64,000 bases of DNA from Metallosphaera sedula DSM 5348 (GCF_000016605.1 NC_009440.1:1563789-1627788), one strand, 5' to 3'; shown: positions 19,207 through 27,664, counted from the stretch's first letter. A program made the numbers and translations. Notes: generated by a model from the letters alone, not told the origin.

Positions 19207-19770
19207 ATGCCTGAAAACATAGTCCAAGAGATAATATTAATTTCCGTAGTTGTGGCTTTGGGAATTGCTATAGTCGCTTTCTCGATCTCGGTGCTCTATC
19301 CTCAGATAATTCTAACATCTGAGGAACAGACTGCTAGCAATATCGCTTCACAAACGACTCTCAGCGTTGGACCTCTCCTGGTCAATTCAACGTCAGGTAG
19401 CTTGGTTCTGGAAGTTTATGATCCGGCAGAGAGCGGGAATGTTTCCATAGTTGCCTTTTACGTCCCACAAAGTTTTGAGCCGTCAATCTCCTTAGTTACA
19501 CCTACCAGTCCTCCAAGCTCCTCAACCTTTAAGGTCTACTCGGTTACCGGGGCTTTAGATAGGGCAGAGATCATCTCAAGAATATATGACTTGAATGGTC
19601 AAATTCTGTATAATTCTCCCTTGACCGCGTACAGCGTCCCCTTCAATACCCCAGTAACTGTGTTTGCGAAGGGGTACCAACAGGGGGATATAATTGTGAT
19701 ATGGGTTCTTTACGGTCAAGGGGATACCTTCAGGATAGGTTACACTTTCACGGGGGTGCCCTCCTCATGA
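19207..19770 (+). CDS. small membrane-anchored surface/pilin-like protein
   Basis: The 187-residue protein has an N-terminal hydrophobic helix (about 8-32) without a basic residue before it, then a beta-rich, sequon-containing domain. The domain matches the N-terminal half of the divergent 446-residue protein in order and spacing (AFYVP, YDLNGQILYNSPL, then GDIIVIWVL and FRIGYTF). There is no cysteine and no catalytic motif. It is the first gene of a tight operon; the next gene overlaps its stop (ATGA). A TATA-like AT-rich element near 19171-19180 fits a start near the ATG. It could be a minor pilin or a filament base/anchor protein, in the way FlaF/FlaG (ArlF/G) are; this is inference. Confidence 0.72.
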   Translation: MPENIVQEIILISVVVALGIAIVAFSISVLYPQIILTSEEQTASNIASQTTLSVGPLLVNSTSGSLVLEVYDPAESGNVSIVAFYVPQSFEPSISLVTPTSPPSSSTFKVYSVTGALDRAEIISRIYDLNGQILYNSPLTAYSVPFNTPVTVFAKGYQQGDIIVIWVLYGQGDTFRIGYTFTGVPSS

Positions 19771-21365
19771 TCAGGAGAGCCATATCAGTACCCATTTTCA
19801 TGGTCCTAATGTTCATTTTACTTGTTGCAGTCATAGTTCCAGCCTATCTTTTTATGAGTTCGACACAAATCTACTCGAATCAGGGATCACAACAGGCAAC
19901 TGGATACCTCGAGGGACAGACACAGGAGGTGAACCAGGTGTTTAGGGGGAACCCAAACGTTTACTATAACTCAAGCAAGTCACCATACCTTCAAGTTCTC
20001 TTCACGTCGATTCCATACCCGTTAAACGTGACGCAGATCTACTACTACAACGGAACAACATGGAGCCCTGTGTTAAAGGGTTCCCTGGTTGTTGCGGGAA
20101 ACACGTTCATACCGCTTCCGAGTAAGGCGTTTAATAAACCTATCATCATGGTGTCGGGCGAAGGTAATGTGTATTTCCTGAACCCAAATACCTCGATCAA
20201 CACAGTGAATGTGCAGGGACCAGCAGGGAAACTCCCGGTGTACATCGCGTCCTTTGTCGAGAATGGGTCTAAGTTCATACCTGTGTCTGTTCAGGTCATT
20301 TTCCCGACCACGGGAAGTAGCTCGATTACACCTCAGGTTTACTATGTTACGCCTGGGACCTATCCCCTAACTGATAAGAACCAGACTGTTTTCCTACCTC
20401 AGTACGGACTGACTGGAACCTTCCAGAACTGGTCCATAGTGGGAGGAACACTTAGTGCAACGAATCAACTTTCAACGTCCGTCACTGTGTTCTCTGCAAC
20501 TGTAATAACTGCGATTTATAAAGCTCAGACTACTAAGTATGAGGTTCAGATAGTGCCTAAGAATATTCCATTGGCCCCTAACGTAACAATTTTAAAAAGG
20601 CACTCTCTCTTGTCACTCTCACTTTCAAACTTGTCACTCTCATCATTAAATAAAACTATTCCAGTAAAAATAGATAACAAGACCTACCTCTTAAACTCCT
20701 CCGGCATTAAGCTAAACTTAACCTATGGATACCATCTTATACAGTTCCCGTCTTATTATAATATTTCGTTCAATTATACTTCCGAAACTCTTCTCAAAAA
20801 AATTCTGGGAAAATTTTTCATGTATGCTGGGGAGATTAATTGTTACGAATTTAATGGACTATCTTCACCTAACTCGAATGTTTCGATCAAGGGGACAGAT
20901 ATTGTCTTCGTAAACGGAAGTGGCAAGGTTTACGGGATCTATACTCAATCTAGCGTGTATTACGCCATGCTTGTGAACAATAGTTTTTCATTTCCATCGG
21001 GTGTAAGTTGTATTAGCTGCAGGCCATCCGTGATTGGAGATATTGCTGGACAGCTGATTCAAGTAAATAACAGTTTTGTAATAGGGCCTACAACTAATAA
21101 TGGTGTGGAAAGACTATATTTTAAGAATGGAACTACTATTTATTTTACAAAGGTTTACTTATATGGACCCTTTAGTGGGCAATTTCAGATATTAGATCAG
21201 AATAACCCAGAGAGTTTTTCTCAGTTGTTATCCAATCCTTGCTATATTAAAGTGGATTATCCTTTAGGAACTTATTCATTTAATCCGCCGTATTCATTTA
21301 ACATGAACTATCCTTACTACATCACAGATGTCCAACAGTGGGAATACGGAGGCTATGAGCTATGA
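19767..21365 (+). CDS. large pilin-like secreted protein with InlB-like repeat
   Basis: The 532-residue protein begins MIRRAISVPIFMVLMFILL: basic residues, alanine, then a hydrophobic helix, which fits the crenarchaeal PibD motif (R-A|I-S). After the helix comes a domain of about 190 residues shared with the next gene (VYYNSSKSP..., KPIIMVSGEGNVYFL), then a module at about 219-252 (FQNWSIVGGT ... VITAIYKA) that resembles the divergent InlB B-repeat (F-x-x-W ... T-A-x-Y). Downstream of this, from about 20540, the DNA turns strongly AT-rich and the protein has no evident family; three cysteines (one before, a CISC pair after). The start at 19767 overlaps the previous stop by 4 nt. Probably an exported filament or adhesin subunit. 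Confidence 0.75.
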   Translation: MIRRAISVPIFMVLMFILLVAVIVPAYLFMSSTQIYSNQGSQQATGYLEGQTQEVNQVFRGNPNVYYNSSKSPYLQVLFTSIPYPLNVTQIYYYNGTTWSPVLKGSLVVAGNTFIPLPSKAFNKPIIMVSGEGNVYFLNPNTSINTVNVQGPAGKLPVYIASFVENGSKFIPVSVQVIFPTTGSSSITPQVYYVTPGTYPLTDKNQTVFLPQYGLTGTFQNWSIVGGTLSATNQLSTSVTVFSATVITAIYKAQTTKYEVQIVPKNIPLAPNVTILKRHSLLSLSLSNLSLSSLNKTIPVKIDNKTYLLNSSGIKLNLTYGYHLIQFPSYYNISFNYTSETLLKKILGKFFMYAGEINCYEFNGLSSPNSNVSIKGTDIVFVNGSGKVYGIYTQSSVYYAMLVNNSFSFPSGVSCISCRPSVIGDIAGQLIQVNNSFVIGPTTNNGVERLYFKNGTTIYFTKVYLYGPFSGQFQILDQNNPESFSQLLSNPCYIKVDYPLGTYSFNPPYSFNMNYPYYITDVQQWEYGGYEL

Positions 21366-22867
21366 GACTCTCAAGAGGTTTAACTAATGCCATTGCAATT
21401 CTCATGCTTATTATTGTAGTCTTGGTAATCTCCATTCCCATGATTACATTCTTCACAAATACCCAACAGACAGGTACCGAGAAACTGGCACTAGTCAATA
21501 ACTACATTTTCCTCAAGAACCTTCAGGTTAAGCAAGTCGAATATGGACATCCTGCGATTTACTACGCCAATTCCTCCATAGAGTTCTACTACACCAACGG
21601 TACCTTTGTTCCGCCTACCAACCTCACCATTGTGAAGATCCTTTACCTCCAAGGTGGAGTATGGTTAAACCTTTCTTATCATTACCCTATCACAATTAAC
21701 GCGTTCACTAATCTGACCCTTCCTAGTTACGTTCAAGGGAAACCCATCATCATTGTGACCTCCCTAGGCAACGTTTTCTTCCTTACACCCAAATCGTCTA
21801 TTGGACCATACTCTACCTCAGCTAAGGGTGGTCTAGTTATCGCAGCTGAGATCGCTGAGCCTAATGGACCTATTGGAGTAGCCACTAACGTGACTACAAA
21901 CATTAATGGGCCGTACAAGAACTACACCACACCTATAGCGTTTCCAAATCAGACAGGAACTTTTGTGGTCAAGGCTCCTGAATACGTGTTTTATGAGAGA
22001 CCTAATGGATCTATTGTAACAGGGGTGTTTCACAACTGGATACTGGGGGGACAAGTTACTGCAAATTCTACTACCTCTAGTTCAATTAGTGTAAGTTTAA
22101 CAGGTGGTACCGCCACCCTAACCGCCAACTATACGCCTATAACTGACTATGTAAATCTAGAAGTTCAATCATTTAATGGTGAAAACGTAAATATTTTAAT
22201 TGATGGAAATAGGTACACAGTAACTGGTACCCAAAATATCAATGTATTAGCCGGTTACGTAAATATCACTATTTTGACCAATCAGTTCTATATTAATTCT
22301 ACTAACATACATAAACACTATATGCTGGTTAAAAGCGTATATAATGGTAAATCATACACAGCAGATAGCTACATTATCTTTGTTAACCCATTTAGTTCTT
22401 CTTCAAATATCTTAGATTTGGTATTCGAAAATGATTATTCTCTTTATAAAGTAAATATATACTATGGTGTATATACCAATAAATATGGAGTAGCAGCTCC
22501 GCCAAATGTGACTAAAATTACTCCTTACCTTGGTAACCCTGGCTCAAATAGCGGCTTATTCGAATTGAATTCTACAGAATATACCTATAATAATCCTTAT
22601 TGGATAAGAAACGGTACCTATGTGATTGGCTATGTAGGAACTGTCTATACAAACGGCACCTATGTGATTGACAATTTCCCGATTGTTATCAATTGTTTCT
22701 ATGTTAGTTTTAATGATAGCCCCCCTCAAAGCTATAGTGCCTTAGATTGGTTGCAATATGTTACCTATGTTAATGGAACCCCATATACTCAGCCAAATAT
22801 AACGATAGACAGTCCGCTCACTATTGAGGTTTACTATGCCTGGACGACTGGTTACACATCACTCTAG
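21362..22867 (+). CDS. large pilin-like secreted protein, paralogue of the preceding gene
   Basis: The 501-residue protein begins MRLSRGLTNAIAILMLIIVV, a good class III signal (R-G|L-T then hydrophobic helix). The N-terminal half parallels the upstream protein: YY-rich segment, KPIIIVTSLGNVFFL, then an InlB-like module at about 223-257 (FHNWILGGQV ... ATLTANY). After that, from about 22130, the DNA becomes AT-rich and the protein sequence diverges completely from the upstream paralogue. One cysteine. Many N-glycosylation sequons. ATGA overlap with the upstream gene. Function unknown; likely part of the same surface structure. Confidence 0.75.
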   Translation: MRLSRGLTNAIAILMLIIVVLVISIPMITFFTNTQQTGTEKLALVNNYIFLKNLQVKQVEYGHPAIYYANSSIEFYYTNGTFVPPTNLTIVKILYLQGGVWLNLSYHYPITINAFTNLTLPSYVQGKPIIIVTSLGNVFFLTPKSSIGPYSTSAKGGLVIAAEIAEPNGPIGVATNVTTNINGPYKNYTTPIAFPNQTGTFVVKAPEYVFYERPNGSIVTGVFHNWILGGQVTANSTTSSSISVSLTGGTATLTANYTPITDYVNLEVQSFNGENVNILIDGNRYTVTGTQNINVLAGYVNITILTNQFYINSTNIHKHYMLVKSVYNGKSYTADSYIIFVNPFSSSSNILDLVFENDYSLYKVNIYYGVYTNKYGVAAPPNVTKITPYLGNPGSNSGLFELNSTEYTYNNPYWIRNGTYVIGYVGTVYTNGTYVIDNFPIVINCFYVSFNDSPPQSYSALDWLQYVTYVNGTPYTQPNITIDSPLTIEVYYAWTTGYTSL

Positions 22868-22877
22868 GGGTATTAAA

Positions 22878-23351
22878 ATGAAAGCTCAATCCGAATTCAT
22901 TGCATTCATCATCGCAATAATCCTAATCGTCGTCATCCTAGTACCTCTGGCCTTCCTAGTTCTCGACTTCTCGAAACCCTCAGCTCAACAGGTAGACGAA
23001 ATCTCCGTCCTTAGAAGACAAATAGATGGAGGATCTATCCTCCTCTTCTTCAACTCCACGCCCTCTAAATCGACCTTGCTCACGATAAGAGGAGGGAGCA
23101 ACTACACTCTAGAAGGCGTATTCTATGACTATCACGGTCAATGGATAAACATCTCCAACAAGATCACACCTTCTGTCCCAGCCCCCTCATCTACAACTTC
23201 ACCCTCCCCTCTTACGTATGGAACAGAACTCTTCTCCTCGAGATCTCAGGTTACAACGTCTCAGTTTTCGCCACTGTTCTCCCCAACGAGACTGCCTTCG
23301 CATAGTAATTCCCTTTCTCCTCATCCCTTCTTTCTACCTCAAAACCTCTAG
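22878..23351 (+). CDS. pilin-like protein with probable frameshift in its C-terminal part
   Basis: The protein begins MKAQSEFIAFIIAIILIVVILVPL, fitting a short class III signal (K-A|Q-S). The first 100 or so residues look like a normal exported domain (GGSILLFFNSTPSKSTLL, GVFYDYHGQWINIS). After a run of five C at 23182-23186 the frame turns into Ser/Pro-rich sequence with no structure. In the -1 frame the sequence continues naturally (LIYNFTLPSYVWNRTLLLEI, then GYNVSVFATVLPNETAFA) and stops at 23305. So either one base is missing in the C run, by mutation or sequencing error, or the ribosome slips. The start at 22878 is chosen for the signal motif; the frame is open further upstream inside the previous gene. 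Fourth gene of the operon. Confidence 0.65.
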   Translation: MKAQSEFIAFIIAIILIVVILVPLAFLVLDFSKPSAQQVDEISVLRRQIDGGSILLFFNSTPSKSTLLTIRGGSNYTLEGVFYDYHGQWINISNKITPSVPAPSSTTSPSPLTYGTELFSSRSQVTTSQFSPLFSPTRLPSHSNSLSPHPFFLPQNL

Positions 23352-23405
23352 TTACATTTATTAATCCTAGATCCCTCTTCATCACGGAGGGTACAAGAAC
23401 AGGAG

Positions 23406-23792
23406 ATGTCTGAACAGGTCACGTTCCAATCCCACGAAGACAGAATAGTAGGGAAACATGTTTTCGGAAACCTATACGACATTGACCCGGAAGACCTGAA
23501 CAACGAGCAACTCCTCAAGGATCTAGTTCTGAAGGCAGTTGAGATCGCTCACATGAACCTGGTCGAGGCTAAGTCCTGGAGCTTCGGTGGAAAGAAGGGC
23601 GGAGTCTCGGTCATAGCCCTAATTGAGGAGAGCCACATCGCACTTCATACATGGAACGAATATAACTACGCTACCCTAGACGTTTACACCTGCGGAGAGG
23701 ACAGCGACCCCCAGGCTGCTTTCAAGTTCATCGTTGAGGCCCTAAAGCCTAGGCGGTACCAAGTCTTCTTCGCAGATAGAAGCTCCAGTTAA
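23406..23792 (+). CDS. pyruvoyl-dependent arginine decarboxylase proenzyme (SpeD/AdoMetDC family)
   Basis: The 128-residue protein belongs to the prokaryotic S-adenosylmethionine decarboxylase family. The self-cleavage site is E75-S76 in [11 protein letters not shown], which gives the pyruvoyl group on the alpha chain; C96 (YTCGED) is the conserved catalytic cysteine and the N-terminal [12 protein letters not shown] is typical. Sulfolobales have two such paralogues: a true AdoMetDC and one that evolved into arginine decarboxylase. As I recall, in S. solfataricus the ArgDC gene lies beside the HMG-CoA synthase/reductase cluster, exactly as here, so I call arginine decarboxylase (arginine to agmatine). 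AdoMetDC is the alternative. A T-run follows the stop. Confidence 0.8.
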   Translation: MSEQVTFQSHEDRIVGKHVFGNLYDIDPEDLNNEQLLKDLVLKAVEIAHMNLVEAKSWSFGGKKGGVSVIALIEESHIALHTWNEYNYATLDVYTCGEDSDPQAAFKFIVEALKPRRYQVFFADRSSS

Positions 23793-23794
23793 TC

Positions 23795-23800
23795 TTTTTT
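23795..23800 (+). terminator. T-run terminator after the arginine decarboxylase gene
   Basis: Six T residues directly after the stop region; usual archaeal termination signal. Confidence 0.45.
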
Positions 23801-23806
23801 CGACTC

Positions 23807-23828
23807 TTGTCTATAACCCTATAGACAA
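23807..23828. promoter_or_regulatory. perfect inverted repeat upstream of the HMG-CoA synthase promoter
   Basis: Two 9-bp arms, TTGTCTATA and TATAGACAA, separated by ACCC. It ends 12 nt before the TATA box of the mevalonate operon, the position of an activator site or upstream operator. As RNA it would also form a hairpin behind the preceding gene's T-run. Confidence 0.45.
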
Positions 23829-23839
23829 TTACCGAAAAC

Positions 23840-23848
23840 CTTTATAAT
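23840..23848 (+). promoter_or_regulatory. TATA box of the mevalonate operon
   Basis: CTTTATAAT centred near 23844; 26-27 nt downstream is the ATG at 23870, so the HMG-CoA synthase mRNA is probably leaderless. Confidence 0.6.
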
Positions 23849-23869
23849 CATGATGAATTAAGGGACAGG

Positions 23870-24916
23870 ATGCATACAGGTATCATTGGATGGGGCTCTT
23901 ACGTTCCGAAGTATAGAATTAAGGTAAGCGATATTGCCTCTGTTTGGGGCAAGGAGGAGGGAGTTGTTAAGGCACTAGGTCTCACGGAGAAGTCAGTTCC
24001 AGCAGCTGATGAGGACTCAACGACGATGGCAATTGAGGCCTCTAGGGATGCCCTAACGAGGGCAATGATTGACCCTAGGGAAGTTGAGATGGCACTCTTT
24101 GGTTCTGAGTCAAAGGTTTACGCAGTGAAGTCAACCTCAGCGATCCTGATAGACGCGCTTGGTCTGTCCAAGTTCTCCTTAACGGCAGACCTAGAGTTCG
24201 CCTGCAGGGCTGCTTCGGCAGGACTCAGGATGGCTTTCTCCATGGTCGAGAGCGGTCAGGTTTCCTACTCCCTAGTGGTTGGATCTGATACGGCCCAATC
24301 CAACCCAGGTGACGTCCTCGAGTTAAGCTCTGCCGCAGCTGCAGTTGCCTTCGTTGTCGGAAGAGCGGAGGAGGCCTCAGCTGTGGTCGAGGCGAGTACA
24401 TCCTACGTTACCGATACCCCGGATTTCTGGAGGAGGGATGGAATGCCTTACCCGCTTCACGGGGAGGCCTTCACAGGAGAACCAGCTTACTTTGCCCACA
24501 TTTATGAGGCCGTGAATAGGTTGCTTCAGGACACCGGGCTCAAGGTTTCTGACTTTGACTACTTTGTGTTTCACCAACCCAACGGAAAGTTCCCGTTCCA
24601 GATGGCCAAGAAACTTGGGGTACCACTTGAAAAGGTGAAACAGGGGATGGTCTCAACCCTGATTGGGAATCCCTACAATGCCTCGGCTCTCCTCGGGTTC
24701 GCGAGGGTACTAGATGTGGCCAAGCCTGGCCAGAGGGTTCTCGTTGCTCCCTTCGGGAGCGGTGCTGGAAGTGACGCATACAGCTTCGTGATAACTGATA
24801 AGATCCTTGAAAGACAGAAGTTAGCCCACACCACGGACTACTACATCCAAAGAAAGAAGCTCGTGGATTACGCGAGTTACGCAAAGACAACCCACAAGTT
24901 CAAGGTTTACGACTAG
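23870..24916 (+). CDS. hydroxymethylglutaryl-CoA synthase
   Basis: The 348-residue enzyme has the archaeal HMGCS features: catalytic C112 in [12 protein letters not shown]80 (GSESKVY), H235 in [10 protein letters not shown] and the [12 protein letters not shown] and [12 protein letters not shown] blocks. It condenses acetyl-CoA with acetoacetyl-CoA to HMG-CoA in the mevalonate pathway to isoprenoid lipids. In archaea it forms a complex with a thiolase and a DUF35 protein, and those two genes follow here. It is the first gene of the operon. Confidence 0.93.
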   Translation: MHTGIIGWGSYVPKYRIKVSDIASVWGKEEGVVKALGLTEKSVPAADEDSTTMAIEASRDALTRAMIDPREVEMALFGSESKVYAVKSTSAILIDALGLSKFSLTADLEFACRAASAGLRMAFSMVESGQVSYSLVVGSDTAQSNPGDVLELSSAAAAVAFVVGRAEEASAVVEASTSYVTDTPDFWRRDGMPYPLHGEAFTGEPAYFAHIYEAVNRLLQDTGLKVSDFDYFVFHQPNGKFPFQMAKKLGVPLEKVKQGMVSTLIGNPYNASALLGFARVLDVAKPGQRVLVAPFGSGAGSDAYSFVITDKILERQKLAHTTDYYIQRKKLVDYASYAKTTHKFKVYD

Positions 24917-24926
24917 GTGAAACCCC

Positions 24927-26009
24927 ATGAACGTTTTCGTTGCCACAGGATCTACCCTGAGGGTTGATAGGTATTATGAGAATAGCCTCCTGGACCTCGC
25001 CATAGCTGCGGTCTCGGAGCTCGAGGAGGAGCTTAGCGAGCACAAACCCGACGTTCTCCTACTGGCCAACGCCTATGGTGAAAGTACCGAGGAGCAGGTT
25101 CAGCTCGCGGGGAAACTTGCAAGAGCCCTAGGTTACAGAATCCCAGCTATCCGTGTCGAGAACGGAGACGCAAGCGGAGGATCTGCAATCTACTCCGCTT
25201 ACTCCCTAGTGAAGTCGGGCACGGCTAAGTCAGTGTTGGTGGTTGGAGCCGAGAAACTCGGCGATTTCCCCGCATCTCACCTGAACGACATACTGGCTGA
25301 GAACCTAGATGAGGAGTTCTCCTACAGGGCCGGGGTAATCCCTCAGGCCTTCGCTGCAATCCAGATGAAGCTCTACATGAGGAGGTACAACGTTCCCAGG
25401 GAGTACTTCGCTGAGTGGCCCTATCTCATGCACAAGTATGCCTCTGAGAATCATTACGCTTACCTGAAATTCCCCGTGGATAAGGAGACGATCCTTTCCT
25501 CACAGGTTGTGTCTGACCCGCTCAGGCTCTTCGACACGGCTGCGAGGGCAGACGGAGCCTCAGCAGTCCTGATCACGAACGAAGAGGTCGCGAGGAAGGT
25601 TAGCGAGGCACCTGTGAAGATAGAAGGGGTTAGCTTCTCAACTGCTGGGGTTAACCTGAGGGAATTGCTCTCCGTTAGGGATGCCGTATCCCCATGGAGG
25701 GAGTTTAAGCCTGACTTCTACGAAATCCACGATTCCTACAGTGTTACCGCGGCCATGATCCTAGACGAGCTAGGTCTTGAGAGGGGAAAATCCCTTCTTC
25801 ACCTTGATCAAGTTCAGGTTAACTACTCCGGAGGCCTAAAGGCAAGAGGTTACCCGGGAGGCGCCACGGGAGTTTACCAGGTTGCTGAGGGATATGCCCA
25901 GCTCACGGGGACATTCAAGGGGAGAAGGGTTAAGGACGCAAGGAGGGGGCTCGTTGTATCCATGGACGACCTGGGTTCAGTTGCGGTTACCGTAGCTCTT
26001 TCGAGGTGA
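24927..26009 (+). CDS. thiolase-fold protein of the HMG-CoA synthase operon, lacking the catalytic cysteine
   Basis: The 360-residue protein has the SCP-x/archaeal acetyl-CoA acetyltransferase fold: RVENGDASGGSAIYSAYSLV, EIHDSYSVTAAM (H268) and NYSGGLKARGYPGGATGVYQ. By family alignment from memory the nucleophilic cysteine of the ACASGG motif is D81 here (GDASGG), and the histidine of the GHP-x-GATG motif is Y309. I find no cysteine anywhere in the protein. The operon position between HMG-CoA synthase and DUF35 is that of acetoacetyl-CoA thiolase, but with these changes it may be a structural partner rather than a condensing enzyme. It begins 10 nt after the previous stop with GGTGAAA before the ATG. 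Confidence 0.85.
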   Translation: MNVFVATGSTLRVDRYYENSLLDLAIAAVSELEEELSEHKPDVLLLANAYGESTEEQVQLAGKLARALGYRIPAIRVENGDASGGSAIYSAYSLVKSGTAKSVLVVGAEKLGDFPASHLNDILAENLDEEFSYRAGVIPQAFAAIQMKLYMRRYNVPREYFAEWPYLMHKYASENHYAYLKFPVDKETILSSQVVSDPLRLFDTAARADGASAVLITNEEVARKVSEAPVKIEGVSFSTAGVNLRELLSVRDAVSPWREFKPDFYEIHDSYSVTAAMILDELGLERGKSLLHLDQVQVNYSGGLKARGYPGGATGVYQVAEGYAQLTGTFKGRRVKDARRGLVVSMDDLGSVAVTVALSR

Positions 26010-26013
26010 GAAT

Positions 26014-26421
26014 ATGAGGATTCTACCACCTAAGATCTGGAGAAACAAGGATACCCACTACTCTCTCGTGGCCTCAGTCTGCGAGAAGTGCGGTCATGTG
26101 AACTTTCCAGCCAGGACTGTATGCAGTAACTGCGGTTCCTTCAGGGTAACCACCAAGAGACTCTCAGGGAAGGGGGTACTTGTGTCCTACACGGTTTCCC
26201 ACCAGGTCAGGACTGGCCACGAGAAGGAATCCCCAGTCTATTACGGTCTCATAAGGCTCGACGAGGGGGTTGAGCTAGTAGCTCCCCTGGTAGACGTAGA
26301 CGAGGAACCTAGGGAGGGACAGAGGGTAGAGGCCACAATAAGGAGGTTAAGGGTTGACTCTAGCAATGGGCTTATAGAGTACGGCACGAAATTTAGGTTG
26401 GTAAGTGATGGACAAAATTGA
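26014..26421 (+). CDS. DUF35 OB-fold protein with zinc ribbon
   Basis: The 135-residue protein has an N-terminal rubredoxin-like zinc ribbon (C23, C26, C37, C40: CEKCG...CSNCG) and a C-terminal OB-fold (about 50-130, SYTVSHQVR...). In archaeal thiolase/HMG-CoA synthase complexes this DUF35 protein bridges the two enzymes and can bind CoA, so that acetoacetyl-CoA is channelled. It begins 4 nt after the thiolase-like gene and overlaps the reductase gene by 14 nt. Confidence 0.9.
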   Translation: MRILPPKIWRNKDTHYSLVASVCEKCGHVNFPARTVCSNCGSFRVTTKRLSGKGVLVSYTVSHQVRTGHEKESPVYYGLIRLDEGVELVAPLVDVDEEPREGQRVEATIRRLRVDSSNGLIEYGTKFRLVSDGQN

Positions 26422-27640
26422 TGAAGTTGTGGAGAAGGTAGTTAAGGGAGAGATAGAGCTTCACAAGGTTGATGAGCACCTCGATGGAAACGCTGCCGTA
26501 GTAGCCAGGAGGATGGCAATAGAGAAGCTCACGGGAAAGAGTTTTCCTTCGATTGGGGCAACGATCATAGACTACCTCGATGTTAAGGGAAGGAACGCCG
26601 AGAACGTGATAGGGGCTGCCCAGGTACCTCTAGGGGTCGCCGGTCCCATCATGGTTGAGGGAGATTATGCTAAGGGCTCATTTTTCGTTCCCCTTGCCAC
26701 GACGGAAGGGGCGTTGATTGCCAGCGTTAATAGGGGAATGAAGGTCCTGAGACATGCTGGCCCCGTTAGGACAAAGGTCCTGAGAGATGGGATGACAAGG
26801 GCTCCAGTGTTTACCTTTGAGTCAGCGCTGGACGCCTTCAAGTTCACGGAATGGGTCAAGAGCAACTTTCAGGAGATAAAGAGGGTTGCCGAGTCTACCT
26901 CGTCTCACGCTAGACTTATCAAGATAGATCCACTACAGCTCGGAAATAACGTCTGGCTGAGGTTTGAGTATGAGACCGGTGATGCCATGGGAATGAACAT
27001 GGTTACCGTGGCAACCGAGGCCGCATGCTCCTACCTAGAGGAGAAGTTCCCCAGGGCGAGGTGCGTTGCAGTTAGCGGAAATGCCTGCAGTGACAAGAAA
27101 CAGTCGATGACCAACGAACTCCTGGGAAGGGGTAAGAGCGTGGTCGCTGAGGCATTGATACCCTCAAGGATTCTCGAGACTCACCTGAGAACTACTGCAG
27201 ACAGGATTCAGGAGGTCAACCTGAGAAAGAACTGGTTGGGTGGAGCTAGGGCTGGCACAATCTTCCAGTTCAATGCCCACTTTGCAAACATCATTGCTGC
27301 TATCTTCATCGCCACAGGACAGGACGTTGCGCAGGTGGTTGAGAGCAGTACGGGTTATACCTGGGTAGAGAACAGGAACGGTGATCTATACATCTCCGTC
27401 ACCCTTCCCTCCCTCGAGGTAGGTACTGTTGGAGGAGGGACGAGGTTACCCACGCAAAGGGAGGCCCTCTCTATGATGGGAGTAGACGGAGGTGGCAATC
27501 CACCTGGGAGTAATGCCAGAAAACTTGCAGAGATAATCTCCGCCGCCGTCTTGGCTGGCGAGCTGAACCTTCTGTCTGCTCTCTCCACAAGGGAGCTAGG
27601 GAAAGCACACCTGCGCTTAGGTAGGGGCATGAAGACTTAA
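26408..27640 (+). CDS. hmgA: 3-hydroxy-3-methylglutaryl-CoA reductase (NADPH, class I)
   Basis: The 410-residue enzyme carries the class I HMGR motifs: [30 protein letters not shown] (catalytic Glu), DAMGMNMVT with the NADP-binding region, [11 protein letters not shown] (catalytic Lys), [10 protein letters not shown] (Asp) and the C-terminal HLRLGRG with its histidine. It reduces HMG-CoA to mevalonate. Archaeal members lack the membrane domain, as here. I take the ATG at 26408 (a GTG precedes it at 26405); the start lies inside the DUF35 gene. A T-run follows the stop. Confidence 0.95.
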   Translation: MDKIDEVVEKVVKGEIELHKVDEHLDGNAAVVARRMAIEKLTGKSFPSIGATIIDYLDVKGRNAENVIGAAQVPLGVAGPIMVEGDYAKGSFFVPLATTEGALIASVNRGMKVLRHAGPVRTKVLRDGMTRAPVFTFESALDAFKFTEWVKSNFQEIKRVAESTSSHARLIKIDPLQLGNNVWLRFEYETGDAMGMNMVTVATEAACSYLEEKFPRARCVAVSGNACSDKKQSMTNELLGRGKSVVAEALIPSRILETHLRTTADRIQEVNLRKNWLGGARAGTIFQFNAHFANIIAAIFIATGQDVAQVVESSTGYTWVENRNGDLYISVTLPSLEVGTVGGGTRLPTQREALSMMGVDGGGNPPGSNARKLAEIISAAVLAGELNLLSALSTRELGKAHLRLGRGMKT

Positions 27641-27646
27641 TTTTTT
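27637..27646 (+). promoter_or_regulatory. T-run after hmgA, possible TATA box of glyA
   Basis: TTAATTTTTT begins with the hmgA stop codon. Its T-run can terminate hmgA transcripts; its centre lies about 25 nt before the glyA ATG, so it may also act as the glyA TATA element. Confidence 0.4.
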
Positions 27647-27664
27647 GGAATTAATCTAAGACTC

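Noticed and set aside
19094-19222. 42-codon plus-strand frame before the surface-protein operon
   Set aside because: A TATA-like stretch sits upstream at about the right distance, but the frame runs into the 19207 gene and has no protein family; the region is more likely a leader.
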